A stretch of 64,000 nt of DNA from Clostridium sp. NkU-1 (GCA_001312405.1 BBDR01000001.1:434001-498000); one strand, 5' to 3'; counted from the stretch's first letter, positions 31,224 to 42,052 are shown. Notes: generated by a model from the sequence alone, not told the origin. Numbers and translations are program-made.

Positions 31224-32046
31224 ATGGAAAAAGAGATCAAATATCCGTATATTTTATTTAAAATTGCCGGTTCCCTCTATTGCATTAACAGTAAATACAT
31301 ATCAACCATTGTGCAGCTGCCCCAATATAGCACAATACCGGCCGCCCCAGCTAATGTGACCGGAATGTTCAAATACCGGAATGAGGTCATACAAATGCTT
31401 GATTTACGGGTAACCTTTGGACTAAAACCTATTTCAGATGAGTGCAGGGATTTTGAAGAGATGATTGATGCCAGAAAGCAGGATCACATCAATTGGGTAA
31501 AGGAACTGGAGCGTTTCATCAATGAGGGCGGAACCTTCGGCCTGGCAAAGGATCCCCATCAGTGCGCTTTAGGAAAGTGGTATGATGAATTTAAAACTGA
31601 CAACGTTACCATTACCCGTCATCTCAGTAAAATAGAGGAGCCGCATGCAAGGCTTCATCTGGCTGCCGACGAAGCGGAACGCTGTAAAAAAAGACTGTGA
31701 AGGCTGCCAGAGGGAAGAATGCCTCTTTAAGATTTTAAAACAGGTAAAGGAAGAATCCATGCCAACGATCTTAAATCTTCTGGACCAGACAAAGGATTTA
31801 TTCCGTTCAACGATTTACAAGGAAATGGTTCTTATCCTGGATGGAATGGGATGGGGAATCGTAGTTGACGAGATCGTTGCAGTAGAAGACTTAGATGTCA
31901 TAGCAGGCAGGGACCAGGATCCCATGGTAAACCATTGCTCCTATATCAGTCAGGTAATGGAAAGTCCAAAAATCGAAGGTCTTATCTTTGAGCTTAACAC
32001 AAAGTCCTTATTCGCCAGATTAAAAGAACTGGAAACCGCTTTTTAA
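31224..32046 (+). CDS. CheW-like protein with an inserted CZB zinc-binding domain, one frameshift
   Basis: About 273 residues. Residues 7-70 form the first half of a CheW fold (ILFKIAGSLYCINSKYIS, GMFKYRNEVIQMLDLR). A CZB (chemoreceptor zinc-binding) domain follows, with His88, the CALGKWY motif with Cys114, and His141/His145. After a Cys-rich linker (CKKDCEGCQREEC) the second CheW half returns (MVLILDGMGWGIVVDEIV, GLIFELNTKSLFARL). The frame breaks at 31686-31692, A7 where A6 is needed. CheW couples receptors to CheA; CZB domains bind zinc and sense zinc or hypochlorous acid. So this may tune chemotaxis signalling by zinc or redox state. No other che genes are nearby. Confidence 0.85.
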
Positions 32047-32075
32047 GCTGTCTTTCCATATTGATCCCTGTGAAA

Positions 32076-32112
32076 AGAGCCGGAAAAGTTCAACCGCAAC
32101 TTTTCCGGCTCT
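32076..32112. terminator. hairpin between convergent cheW-CZB and nudix genes
   Basis: A 15-base stem AGAGCCGGAAAAGTT with AACTTTTCCGGCTCT lies between the stops at 32046 and 32150. It lacks a long T run on either side, so its efficiency is uncertain. Confidence 0.6.
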
Positions 32113-32149
32113 CCCAGTGAAAGCCCAGGCACTTCCCTGAACTCACCTT

Positions 32150-32602
32150 TCAGAAATACTTCTTATTGCCCCACAAATTACTCTTCTTTAAATCCAGATA
32201 TTCATTGTAGGCCTTTTCCAATATTTGCTTTTCATTTGAAAACTTCAGAAGATGATACGCTTCATGGAACTTGTAATATCCTGAATCAATAAAATATTCT
32301 TCCCGCTGTGGTTTACTGTAATAGCTGTCGGCCATCATTAGATACCAGTGCACATCTTTTTCCACCATATCCTGAGGCGTGTTAAAGGAGTACTGGCTCT
32401 TACCAATGTATTTGATTATGGACGCACTTACGCCTGTCTCTTCCTTTACTTCCCGGAGAGCCGTCTCTTTATACTCTTCACCCGCTTCTACTGTTCCCTT
32501 TGGCAAAACCCAACCTTCATACTTATTTTTGTAATTCTTATATAAAACCAGAATTTTACCTCGAAAAATAACCACACCGCCACAACTCGTTGCTTCAATC
32601 AT
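32150..32602 (-). CDS. Nudix hydrolase
   Basis: About 150 residues. The Nudix box GTVEAGEEYKETALREVKEETG fits G-x5-E-x7-REVKEETG, with the metal-binding REVKEE (written here as its parts GTVEAGEE and REVKEETGV). It cleaves nucleoside diphosphate-linked compounds; the N-terminal ATSCGGVVIFRGKILVLYKN and later WVLPKG are family-like. Diadenosine polyphosphates or mutagenic nucleotides are possible substrates. ATG 32602 follows GGAGG. It is 135 bases beyond the start side of pbpA, on the same strand, downstream of the division cluster. Confidence 0.88.
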   Translation of the reverse strand: MIEATSCGGVVIFRGKILVLYKNYKNKYEGWVLPKGTVEAGEEYKETALREVKEETGVSASIIKYIGKSQYSFNTPQDMVEKDVHWYLMMADSYYSKPQREEYFIDSGYYKFHEAYHLLKFSNEKQILEKAYNEYLDLKKSNLWGNKKYF

Positions 32603-32736
32603 TGCAATTCCTCCAGAGTGAAACCGTAACTTCCTTTGGAAGTCCGGTTTTGGTGTGTCACACAGACTGGCTCTAGTATACCTCTTTTTGGACTCATATG
32701 CAAGTGTGTAATCATGGAAAGCAAATATCATTCTTT

Positions 32737-34164
32737 TTATTGTTTGGAAAAATATAAATCAAAAAGCGCTCTGGCAATGGGTGCTGCCGCCTGTCCGCCG
32801 GAGCCGCTTTCTTCTGCAATCACGCTTATAACTACTCTTGGATGCTCTGCCGGAGCAAATCCCACAAACCAGGCATGGGTTTCCTTGCCTTTTTCAAATT
32901 CCGCAGATCCGGTCTTTCCGGCTACTGTATAGGCATCGGTCCTAAGGGCAGAGCCGGTTCCCTCTGTTACAACAGAACGCATAAACTCGGTCAATTCAGA
33001 GGCCTCCACGGCAGTCATAAGATTCGTGTAGGACTGAGGCATAAACTTCTTAATGACATCTCCCCCTACGTTTTCCACCCTATCAATGAAGTATGGCTTC
33101 ATAAGGGTACCCCCATTGGCAATGGCCGCCACGATCATTGCATTATGAATGGGCGTTATCTGAGTCTGGCCCTGGCCGATGGAGGTCTGAAGGATCTGCC
33201 ACGTATCAGCACCGTTTTCCATGGAATAGGAACTTTTACTGCTGGCAATGGGCAGGGCCAGGTCCGAATTAAACAGAAGCTGATCCGCAGTATTCTTTAA
33301 TCCATTTAAGTCCAGTTGTAAACCAAGATTGGAAAAAGCCCCGTTGCAGGAGTTTGCAAATGCCTGTTCCAGATTTTGATGTCCATGGGCTGTCCCATGG
33401 TAACAGCGGATGGTATAATCCCCATTTTTATAAATCCCGTTGCAGTCAAAGGTGTAATCATTATAATTGGACGGATTTTCCCTTATATACTCCAAAGCCG
33501 TCACCAGCTTAAAGGTGGAACCAGGAGGATAAAGTCCCTGGGTTGCACGGTTTAATAGCTGTCCTGACGTATTTTCCTCCGCAACCAGATGATTCCAGTC
33601 CGCAGCCAGGGTGTTGGGATTGTAATCCGGCTTGGATACCATGGCAAGGATCTTGCCGGTATCCGGCTCCATCACTACCACCGCTCCTTTTCGCTTGCCC
33701 AAGGCATCATAAGCTGCTTTCTGTAAGTCCACATCAAGCGTAGAGACAACACTGTCCCCCTGATTCTTTACGGATGACAGTTCATTTACCACCTGCTCCA
33801 CAAGATTTACGTGGCTGGTCAAGAGATAGAAATTGGCCAGGGCCTCCAGACCGGTCTTTCCATTGGTGGAATATCCCACCACATGGGCAAACAGCGAATC
33901 ATAGGGATAAACCCTTGTTTCCTTTCCCTCTCCATCCACCTCTGTCCTGGCAAGGACCCTGCCGTCATTGCTGTAGATTTCCCCACGTACCACCCGGTCT
34001 GCAAAGCTGTCAAGTCTGGCATTATAGGAATTATTGATCACACTGTCACTCTTCACAAGCAGAAAATAGCCGAAATAAACCGCAAGCCCTACAAAAAGTA
34101 GTACGACCCCATAGGTAAGTATCAGGATATGGTGATTTGCTTTTGGATTCGGGTTAGCCTTCAT
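32737..34164 (-). CDS. pbpA: class B penicillin-binding protein (PbpA/PBP2-like transpeptidase)
   Basis: Peptidoglycan transpeptidase anchored by one N-terminal helix (about residues 10-35). About 475 residues. Active-site motifs: PPGSTFKLV (Ser and Lys), SCNGAF (SxN) and AGKTGSAEF (KTG). The dimerization region is short, so it belongs to the small PbpA class partnered with SEDS proteins. ATG 34164 overlaps the end of ftsW by 11 bases; a longer start at 34221 would lie deep in ftsW and lacks a site. Together with the upstream FtsW/RodA-type polymerase it forms a SEDS-PBP pair that builds septal or side-wall peptidoglycan. Confidence 0.92.
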   Translation of the reverse strand: MKANPNPKANHHILILTYGVVLLFVGLAVYFGYFLLVKSDSVINNSYNARLDSFADRVVRGEIYSNDGRVLARTEVDGEGKETRVYPYDSLFAHVVGYSTNGKTGLEALANFYLLTSHVNLVEQVVNELSSVKNQGDSVVSTLDVDLQKAAYDALGKRKGAVVVMEPDTGKILAMVSKPDYNPNTLAADWNHLVAEENTSGQLLNRATQGLYPPGSTFKLVTALEYIRENPSNYNDYTFDCNGIYKNGDYTIRCYHGTAHGHQNLEQAFANSCNGAFSNLGLQLDLNGLKNTADQLLFNSDLALPIASSKSSYSMENGADTWQILQTSIGQGQTQITPIHNAMIVAAIANGGTLMKPYFIDRVENVGGDVIKKFMPQSYTNLMTAVEASELTEFMRSVVTEGTGSALRTDAYTVAGKTGSAEFEKGKETHAWFVGFAPAEHPRVVISVIAEESGSGGQAAAPIARALFDLYFSKQ

Positions 34165-35477
34165 ATTTTTCTTCTTCCTCTTCATTGCGTTTGAGTATAT
34201 AAAGTCCCTGGATGATTCCAAAGATGATAAAGGTGCTTAAAATGGAGCTTCCTCCATAACTGACCAGGGGGAGCGTCACTCCTGTGGAAGGAATGAATTT
34301 CGTCACTCCTCCAACGGTTAAAAATACCTGAATAATATAAATAGTTCCAAGGCCAAATGCAATCAGCTTATAGAACACTGCCTGCATCCGGCTGGCAATC
34401 ATCATGAACTGTAAAAAGCATCCCAGACAGATAAGAAGGACACACAGGGCAAAAATGCCTCCCAGCTCCTCCGAAATCGCTGAAAATATAAAATCCTTTT
34501 CTACCACCGGGATCCTTCCTGGCATCCCCCGGTATAGTCCCATGCCAAACAAACCTCCGGTTCCAATGGCAAACAAAGACTGGGTGATCTGGTATCCCTT
34601 TCCCGCAATATCTGACCAGGGGTTTAACCACGCCGATACTCTGGTCCTTACATGGCCGAACAGCTCATAGGCCAGCATAGCCGCAAAAGTCCCGCCTCCT
34701 GCCCCCGCCAGAAGATAGAGCCATTTTCCTGTTGCCACAAAGAGCATGAAAATATAAGTAACAAAGAAAATGAGGGCGCTTCCAAGATCTCTGGAGGCCA
34801 CCAGAATAAGAACATGAAGGGCTGCCGCTGCAGTTACAATAAGGATGGTCTTTAACTGGTAGACCGGTAAAACATGGTGGCTATAAAAAAAGACATAGCT
34901 GATCTTCACAAATTCCGTGGGCTGGAAAGAATAGCCGCCGATCCCCAGGGAAAGCTGCGCCGTAGCTGCTGGTTCCGGCAATGCATACGATGCCAAGGAG
35001 GAGAAGTCCACCGATCCCATAGATCCATGGAATCCGGCTCAGCTGCCATACCCTGTCAATGACAAAGGGGATGATAAAGGTCACCAGGGCCGCAGAGGCC
35101 ACGATGACAAACTGTTTTATGGCCCGGTCAAAAGAAAGCCTGGTCAGCATAATAAATCCTATGGTAAGGAGCATGCACATATTGTTGACCAGAAGCCTGG
35201 ATACATTGCGGTAAATAAGCCGGTACAGAAAAAGGTAACAGAAAAAGAATATTACCTGTGCCACGTAAAACACCAGCATCTTTTCATCCTCCGTCTCCAG
35301 CCAGATGATCAGATAGGCAAGCAGGTGAATGAGAAACATGGCAAAATTCTGGCGCCCGCAAATTTTCCTTTTCCTGATTTCATCCGGAAAAGAAAAAAAA
35401 CGAAAATTAAAATATGTGTATAATGTAATCAACAGTATCATCAGATATCTGGAGACATCAATAATCAGATTAATCAT
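34154..35477 (-). CDS. FtsW/RodA/SpoVE family peptidoglycan polymerase, one frameshift
   Basis: SEDS glycosyltransferase with about ten membrane helices and about 441 residues. It has SFQPTEFVKISYVFF and the C-terminal signature GVTLPLVSYGGSSI. The frame breaks near 34955-34960: GAAFPGDRRL is read in place of a GA-x-LSLGIGGYSFQPTE continuation, so one base is missing. It starts eight bases after the U32 peptidase gene ends and overlaps pbpA, so all three are coupled. Whether it acts in division, elongation or sporulation cannot be told from sequence alone. Confidence 0.9.
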
Positions 35478-35484
35478 ATGCCAC

Positions 35485-37666
35485 CTACTCTACGCCGCGT
35501 TTGAAATGACCTCTTGTAAATTCTTCAAAGGTCAGCTTTGCTTCTCTCCCATAAAGAAATCCGTCAGAAAAGCTTTGTATCACCGCTTTTGTCTGTGCTT
35601 TGTTCTCTGTGGTGAACTGCAGCCGCAGCCTAAGGGGGATAATGCCTTTACCGCATCCTCTAACCCAAGAAGGGACAAGGCCGCCGAATTATAAATGGAA
35701 TTGTAGCAGAAAGCACAATGGTTTTTTACGGGAAATGATTTTCCCTTCCGGTCCTTTAATGTCAAAACAACCGGTGTCTTATCACACCCCTCCATTCCCT
35801 GATGAAGGCACTGGGCAGTCACCATCATGGGAAGACAGCCGTATACTAAAAGCTCTCCAGGAACTCTTAGTTTTCCCAATTCCCGGCTGTTTAATTCTAC
35901 CGGCCAGGTCAGCTCATCTGCCCCCAGTTCCATCAGCATCTCCTGGGCTGGATTATTCATTCCATACATTCCAAAATCAAAGATCAGGCTTCCCTTGATT
36001 CCCTTCTCTTTTAAATAGCCGGTTTCCTCCAGAGAACGGATCAGGAATCCGTCAAATGCAGCAGTTTTCAGTTCCGTTAAATGTTTATCAAAAAACTGTT
36101 CCGCCCTGGTTCTGAAAATATGGGGCATGGTAAGCATACATTCCTTGCCGGCCCTGTGGCAGCTTTCTACAGACGCTTTCCACTGTTCCGGCTTAAATTC
36201 TGCAGAATCGATATAAATTCTTTTTACATCAGGACTGTTCACCGCTTCTTCAAAGCAATCCGGCCGCTCCAGAGAAACCGTAAGCATTGGACCTTCTGAA
36301 GCCGGCTTCCGTCTGCAGGCAGCCTCCCCGGCGGCTTTTGCCGGCTCTGCCTGCCTGTTCTCTTTGTAACCCTTAAGGATCTCATATTCCAAGGCTTCCA
36401 GCCCCCGCCTGCGCAGATCATTAAGGGCCTGAACCGGCAAAAATATGTTTCCTTTTATACTAATATCAAGATTTTCAAAATAAAAGGGAGTATTTCCCGT
36501 CTTGTCCAGCTGCTTTCTCACCTTTTCCTCTGTTATAGGCTGATTTTGGGCTGTCTGCACGATCTCCCCGATGACGGCAGCATTATGACCGCAGGCACTT
36601 AGCAGCAAAGAAGCCTTTTGTCCCTCTTCCAGAAACGCGGTTCCAACCACCGGCTCCCTTACCTGCTTTTCTACAAAATTTTTATCAAGGTAATCGAACA
36701 AGGCTGATTGCCCTCCCGAAAAGCCGGTTTCTCTTTCCAGACCACCATATCCCGCCCGTTTTGGCGCGTATAGTATCCATCGGTCTGTCCGCCCCGGTCA
36801 AATAAGTCCAGAAGCATTTTCTTATCCTGCCCTTCGACCTGGTAGCCCTTTCTTCCTTTAGCCAGATAAAGGTCCACATACTTTCGGTAAATGCTCACGA
36901 CTCCTGCTGTGTATCTGGGGCTCTTCATCCTTCCTTCAATTTTCATGGAATAGACTCCGGCTTCTATCAGGTCCGGTATGATATCCAGAGTGCTCAAATC
37001 CTTGAGGCTTAAGCAGTAACGGTCATCTCCTCCTGAAAGAACCTGTCCTTCCCGTTTTACCTCGTAGGGCAGGCGGCAGGTTTGGGCACATCTTCCCCTG
37101 TTTCCGCTTCGCCCTCCTATGAGGCTGCTGAATAAGCATTGGCCGGAATAGCAGTAGCACAATGCGCCGTGTACAAAGCTTTCGATCTCCACATCCACCT
37201 GATCATGGATCTTTGCAATTTCCTTTAAGGACAACTCCCTGGCAGTAACAACCCGGTCCGCCCCCAGATCATTTAAAATCCCGGCTCCATAAGCGCCGGT
37301 AATGGTCATCTGCGTGCTGGCATGAATGGGAAGTCCCGGAAAATTCTCCCGGATGAATCGGAAGGTTCCCATGTCCTGTACAATCACCGCATCCAGGCCC
37401 TGCCTGTAATATGGAAGAAGATAATCGTAAAGCTCATGCAGCTCCTGCTCCTTCATCAGCGTATTAACAGTCATGTACAGCTTTCGCCCATGAAGATGGA
37501 CGTAATCAATGGCTTCAAGCAGCTTGTCCTCTTCGGGATTTTCCGCATAAGCCCTTGCTCCAAACCGGCTGCCGCCCATATAGACCGCATCGGCGCCTGC
37601 CGCCACCGCTGCCCTCATACTTTCAAACGATCCTGCCGGAGCAAGAATTTCAACTGCTTTCTTCAC
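35485..37666 (-). CDS. U32 family peptidase (collagenase-like), two frameshifts
   Basis: About 727 residues. The N-terminal U32 domain has ILAPAGSFESMRAAVAAGADAVYMGG, VHGALCYCYSGQCLFSS and GGRSGNRGRCAQTCRLPY with its iron-sulfur-type cysteines. A DUF3656-like C-terminal part follows. Shifts: a base is missing near 36707 (REGNQ-LFDYLDKNFVEKQV), and a C5 run near 35638 needs C6 to give PLRLRLQFTTENKAQTKAV and the proper tail FTRGHFKRGVE at 35485. U32 proteins include peptidases and RNA hydroxylases, so the reaction is uncertain. Located between zapA and ftsW. Confidence 0.88.
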
Positions 37667-37678
37667 AAGTTCCTCCTC

Positions 37679-38107
37679 TTACCCTTTATTGATGAAAGAG
37701 AGGATGTCACGGCCCTGCCGCCCAACATCCCCTCCTGACTTATTCTTTCTTATCGGAATCCGCAGATTTCCTGCTTCCGCCAGTTCCAGCTTTGCCGACT
37801 CAAGCTTCATCTGAGTGGCCACAAGTTCATGTTTTAAGCTATATATCTCCTTTTCCATCTCCGCCTTCTGCTGCTCCAGTCTGGCAGACTGTTCTCTGGC
37901 CTTGAAGTAATCATCCGCCATATTCAGCTGGATCATAATATTCTGATATTCTGCGCTCTGCTTCGTGAACCCTTCCTGATGCTTCAGCGTTATAATCATC
38001 TCATTGATGTAGCTGGCCAGGCGGTGAATATAACTTTCCTCTTCTCTTCCGCCCAATGCGTAAATCTTACCATCTATTAAAACTTCTGTACTGCGTTTGG
38101 AATCCAT
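37679..38107 (-). CDS. zapA: cell division protein ZapA
   Basis: About 142 residues. The N-terminal ZapA domain has STEVLIDGKIYALGGREEESYIHRLASYINEMI, with its hallmark start VLIDGKIYALGG. A long coiled coil follows (residues 65-125). ZapA crosslinks FtsZ filaments at the division ring. ATG 38107 follows AGGGAG. It leads the tight zapA-U32-ftsW-pbpA group, with a 12-base gap to the next gene. The long basic tail after the coiled coil is common in clostridial ZapA. Confidence 0.88.
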   Translation of the reverse strand: MDSKRSTEVLIDGKIYALGGREEESYIHRLASYINEMIITLKHQEGFTKQSAEYQNIMIQLNMADDYFKAREQSARLEQQKAEMEKEIYSLKHELVATQMKLESAKLELAEAGNLRIPIRKNKSGGDVGRQGRDILSFINKG

Positions 38108-38241
38108 GCTGTTTTCTCCCTGTTTCATTTGCTCTTTTTTTTACTATAACATATTTTCCGCAGATAGAAAAGCCCTGCCTGCATACCTTTATGTCCAAAA
38201 AGCAGGTCTGAATAATAGGAAATTTCTAAAATTCAGTCAGG

Positions 38242-39240
38242 TCATGATCCCATGGAGATACCAAGATGTTCATATGCCCGTTCCGTGGCAACGCGCCCTC
38301 TGGAGGTTCGGTTTATAAAACCGTTCATCAAAAGATAAGGCTCATAAACATCTTCCAGCGTTCCGGCATCCTCTCCTAAAGAAGCAGCCAGGGTATCCAG
38401 TCCTACCGGACCGCCGGAAAATTTCTCAATCATTGTGGTCAGGATCGCCCGGTCATTATAGTCCAGGCCAAACTTATCCACATCCAAAATGTCCAGGGCA
38501 AAATCCGCCACTTCTTTTGTAATGATACCGTTGTATTTTACCTGGGCGAAATCCCGCACTCTCTTTAATAAGCGGTTTGCCAGCCTTGGAGTTCCTCTGG
38601 AGCGCTTGGCAATCTCTGCCGCCCCTTCTTCCTCGATTTCCACCTGTAAGACCCTGGCGGAACGGCAAACAATGATCTTAAGCTCCTGAGGCGTATAAAA
38701 TTCCAGCTTCTGCACCACACCGAACCTGTCCCTTAATGGAGCGGTTAAAAGCCCCGCTCTGGTAGTCGCTCCCACCAGAGTGAATTTAGGAAGATCCAGT
38801 CTTATGGATCTGGCAGAAGAATCCTTCCCCAGCATGATATCTATGGCAAAATCCTCCATGGCCGGATACAGAACCTCTTCTACCTGACGGTTTAAGCGGT
38901 GGATCTCATCCACAAACAGCACATCACCCTCCTGGAGATTGTTCAGTATAGCGGCCATCTCTCCCGGTTTTTCAATTGCAGGTCCTGATGTGACCTTCAT
39001 ATTGACTCCCATTTCATTGGCAATGATCCCTGAAAGAGTAGTCTTTCCCAGACCGGGAGGCCCGTAAAACAAAACATGATCCAGGGATTCCCCCCTGGCT
39101 TTGGCGGCATCAATGTATACTTTTAAATTAGTACGTATCTTTTCCTGTCCGATATACTCCTCAAGACACATGGGTCTTAAGTTCGGCTCTATCCTTTTAT
39201 CTTCTTCCGTTACCTCTGTGGTTATGATTCTACGTTCCAT
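38242..39240 (-). CDS. ruvB: Holliday junction DNA helicase RuvB
   Basis: AAA+ motor for branch migration. 332 residues. Walker [13 protein letters not shown], Walker [13 protein letters not shown], sensor [12 protein letters not shown], and the winged-helix end [20 protein letters not shown]. It follows ruvA by 20 bases in the normal order. Works with RuvA and RuvC, or with RecU in Firmicutes. Confidence 0.97.
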   Translation of the reverse strand: MERRIITTEVTEEDKRIEPNLRPMCLEEYIGQEKIRTNLKVYIDAAKARGESLDHVLFYGPPGLGKTTLSGIIANEMGVNMKVTSGPAIEKPGEMAAILNNLQEGDVLFVDEIHRLNRQVEEVLYPAMEDFAIDIMLGKDSSARSIRLDLPKFTLVGATTRAGLLTAPLRDRFGVVQKLEFYTPQELKIIVCRSARVLQVEIEEEGAAEIAKRSRGTPRLANRLLKRVRDFAQVKYNGIITKEVADFALDILDVDKFGLDYNDRAILTTMIEKFSGGPVGLDTLAASLGEDAGTLEDVYEPYLLMNGFINRTSRGRVATERAYEHLGISMGS

Positions 39241-39260
39241 CTCTGTCTTTACCCGTCATT

Positions 39261-39869
39261 CTATATAAATGCCAAATGCTTTAAGGATGCCTTAAGCACA
39301 TCTTCCACTGTCATGGACTCCGTCACCTCCACCTGGCGGACTGCCCTGCCCGCCTCGGCTGCGGAATATCCCAGAGCCGCCAGCGCATCCATTGCTTCTC
39401 CTGCTATCCCGCCGGATAAAGCAGGTCCATTCACCGGTTCTGCAAACCCGGAAGGGAGAATTTCAGCCATATCAATTTTATCCTTTAAGTCCAATATAAT
39501 CCTCTGAGCCGTCTTTGCTCCGACCCCCGGCGCTTTGGATATGGACTTGGCATCCCCTGAAACAATGGCCCTTCTTAAATCCTCCGGATCCAGGGCAGAA
39601 AGAATTCCCAAAGCTCCTTTGGGACCAATCCCATTCACGCTTATGAGCTGCTTAAACATCTGCAGATCCTGACGGTTTAAGAAACCGTAGAGGCACATGG
39701 CATCATCCCTTACCTGAAAATATGTATACAACTTTGTCTCTACGCCGATTCCCGGCAGTTTTTGAAGCACGGATACAGGAACATGTATCTCAAATCCCAC
39801 GTTCCCGCTTTCTATCACAACGGTATCTTCAAATACTTCAACCAATGGCCCTTTTACGAAAGAAATCAC
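39261..39869 (-). CDS. ruvA: Holliday junction DNA helicase RuvA
   Basis: Junction-binding partner of RuvB. 202 residues. N-terminal OB fold (MISFVKGPLVEVFEDTVVIE), the helix-hairpin-helix pair QLISVNGIGPKGALGIL and ISKAPGVGAKTAQRIILDLK, and the flexible C-terminal domain DALAALGYSAAEAGRAV that contacts RuvB. A GAGACAGAGGTC stretch precedes the ATG, so the ribosome site is weak. Confidence 0.96.
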   Translation of the reverse strand: MISFVKGPLVEVFEDTVVIESGNVGFEIHVPVSVLQKLPGIGVETKLYTYFQVRDDAMCLYGFLNRQDLQMFKQLISVNGIGPKGALGILSALDPEDLRRAIVSGDAKSISKAPGVGAKTAQRIILDLKDKIDMAEILPSGFAEPVNGPALSGGIAGEAMDALAALGYSAAEAGRAVRQVEVTESMTVEDVLKASLKHLAFI

Positions 39870-40112
39870 GACCTCTGTCTCCTTTTGACTATTATGCAGG
39901 AAATCCCACCTTTGCTATTTATCATAGCATACAGCCTGTTGTTATGCAAGCGGATAGTCGAACAAATATTCTGTTTCCGTTGACGGACCGGCGTCTTTCC
40001 GCTATAATGTTGAGGAAGGCAACACCCTGCGGGCATACATTTACACCCGGTAAAGCGGAGTGGGGCCCTGCCCAAAAACATGGACAGTACGAAAGAAAGG
40101 GCGGAAGCATTT

Positions 40113-41211
40113 GTGATCACTTTACAGAAAACCATTGCATTTCATGAGACATATCCCTTTGACCGGATCGGCAGGAAAGAGGATCTGCTGTTCTTTGATA
40201 TAGAAACCACAGGTTTTTCCGGGACGTATTCTACCCTTTATTTGATCGGATGCGTTTATTACAAAAACGGCTGCTGGAACCTGGTTCAGTGGTTCGCAGA
40301 CACCCTGGACTCAGAAAAAGAGCTGCTGGAAACCTTTTTTTAAATTTTTAAAAAAAATTTCACTACAGTCATACACTTTAACGGAGACGGTTTTGATATC
40401 CCCTATCTTTTGAAGCGCTGCCTTGCCCACGGGATGCCTTATGATTTTTCCGGTGTGAAAAGCCTGGATATTTACAAAAAAATACGCCCTTACCGGGGGC
40501 TTCTCGGGCTTCCCTCAATGAAGCAAAAAGCCATTGAGGAATTTTTAAAAGTAGAGCGGAAGGATCTTTATTCCGGCGGACAGCTGATTGAAGTTTACAA
40601 GGATTATTTGATCTCTCATGACAAATTTTTATTTGATCTTTTAATATTACATAATGAAGACGATTTAAAGGGAATGCCCCTGATCCTCCCTATATTAAAT
40701 TACCCGGATTTTTTTTAGAACACAGCTTTCTCCTTGAACATCAGGAAATTTTATGCCAAAAAGATATTTTCGGCCGGGATTTCCGCTCCTTAAGGCTTAT
40801 CTGCAAAAATGGCTTTGCCATTCCCGTTGGATTTTCCAAATCCAACTCCCTGATTTCCATGGAGGCAGAAGGAGAACACCTGACCGCAACCATTGACCTC
40901 TATGAGGGCGAATTAAAATTCTTTTATCCTGATTATAAAAATTACTATTATCTGATTTATGAAGACAAGGCCATTCACAAAAGCGTGGCTGAATACGTGG
41001 ATAAGGAAGCCCGGACAAAAGCTACGGCCAAGACATGTTACACCCGCAGGCCGGCTGTTATCTTCCCCAGTTTTCCCCCTTGTGGACGCCATGCCTGCAA
41101 ATGGAATTCAAGGATAAAATCACTTATGTTCCCTATGAACCGGACTTCTTTGAGGAGGGCGAAAAGCTTCACCTTTACATCCGTCACTTGTTTGATACCA
41201 TGTGCAGATAA
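40113..41211 (+). CDS. YprB-like ribonuclease H-fold 3'-5' exonuclease, several frameshifts
   Basis: DEDD-type exonuclease of the YprB family. Exo I motif LFFDIETTGFSG, Exo II near VIHFNGDGFDIPYLLKRC, and later HNEDDLKGMPLILP, which holds the last acidic residues. The C-terminal TPR-like half ends EKLHLYIRHLFDTMCR. I choose GTG 40113 (MITLQKTIAFHETYPF), preceded by AAAGGGCGG. Shifts: T7 at 40335-40341 (needs T6), A8 at 40350-40357, T8 at 40709-40716, and a missing C near 41050. Total about 365 residues. Divergent from ruvA. Some of these could be real decay, but they follow the same pattern as in essential genes. Confidence 0.8.
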
Positions 41212-41314
41212 TTTAGAAGCGTTTTCCACGGTTTCCGACACTTTCCGGAATGCTTTCGGGGCACGTCTTTTATTTGAGCTATATTTTAAATAATGCCGGG
41301 AATATGGATGTTTT

Positions 41315-41342
41315 TAAGGGAAGCCAAATGGCTTCCCTTAAT
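41315..41342. terminator. bidirectional hairpin between yprB-like and DUF5662 genes
   Basis: TTAAGGGAAGCC and GGCTTCCCTTAA form a 12-base stem with a short loop, preceded by TTTT. It lies between convergent stops. Confidence 0.7.
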
Positions 41343-41349
41343 TCGCCTT

Positions 41350-41898
41350 TTACGGATAATCCCCTCTTTTTAACAAATACCTGATGTAGGCAAATGTCCT
41401 TTCTTCCCCTTGGTTTTTTAACATCACAAGAAGCTCCTCTAACAAGCTTCTCGTCTCAGGATCAATGACCATGTAGCGTTTCGCGTGCATGTAATATTCC
41501 CAGGGCGATGCGTCGGTGTATTCCTTCCCCTTATACGTCTTCGATGCGGCGATCCGGTCCATCATCATTTCAATGACATATTTTAAGGGCATCTTATGGC
41601 CCACCAGTCCCTCCGACATATCAGTGGTAAAGTCGATCCAGTATTCGTAGTGATGCTTGTTGCGGCCTTTATGGTGGAGCCAGGCTCTTGAAAAGCCCTT
41701 GTCCTCCCTTTCCGCAGCGTTGGGGCTTCTGGTCCCCTGATAATAAAGAACGCCTGGTATGAATTCTTCCAGACTGTATTTTGATAAATCGTGAAGCAGC
41801 CCCTGTTTTATAAGGCCCACACGAAAACAGTTTTTCATGACCCTGATCTTATGTATATTGATCGTGCAAAAATGACCCCATAAATTCATAAATTTCAT
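41350..41898 (-). CDS. DUF5662 family protein, HD-like
   Basis: About 182 residues, cytosolic. Histidine-rich blocks IKQGLLHDLSKYSLEEF, RAWLHHKGRNKHHYEYW and GHKMPLKYVIEMMMDRI look like a metal-dependent HD-type site (H-D plus later histidines). The family is common in clostridia and has no known role. I choose ATG 41898 because AAGG lies about eight bases upstream; the longer frame would start at a GTG inside that site. Confidence 0.82.
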   Translation of the reverse strand: MKFMNLWGHFCTINIHKIRVMKNCFRVGLIKQGLLHDLSKYSLEEFIPGVLYYQGTRSPNAAEREDKGFSRAWLHHKGRNKHHYEYWIDFTTDMSEGLVGHKMPLKYVIEMMMDRIAASKTYKGKEYTDASPWEYYMHAKRYMVIDPETRSLLEELLVMLKNQGEERTFAYIRYLLKRGDYP

Positions 41899-42023
41899 TG
41901 CTTTCACCTTTTTATCCTTGCAAAAGAATCTTTTCTCATTTTACCACAAATTTCTCCGATTTTACCACTTATTTCCCTTTAAATTTATTCTAAAGATTTC
42001 TTGATTTTTAAGACGGAAAATGT

Positions 42024-42052
42024 TTGACACCTTTCCCTTTTTATGCTATTCT
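42024..42052 (+). promoter_or_regulatory. promoter of the cold shock gene
   Basis: Perfect TTGACA, 17-base spacer, TATTCT. The transcript would have a leader of about 55 bases, containing TTACAGATATCCTGTAAC, a small palindrome that could act as a stem. Confidence 0.8.

Noticed and set aside
40350..40716. Real decay of the YprB-like exonuclease
   Set aside because: Three breaks sit in A/T runs and one in a C pair, the same error pattern as in essential genes, so decay is not needed to explain them.
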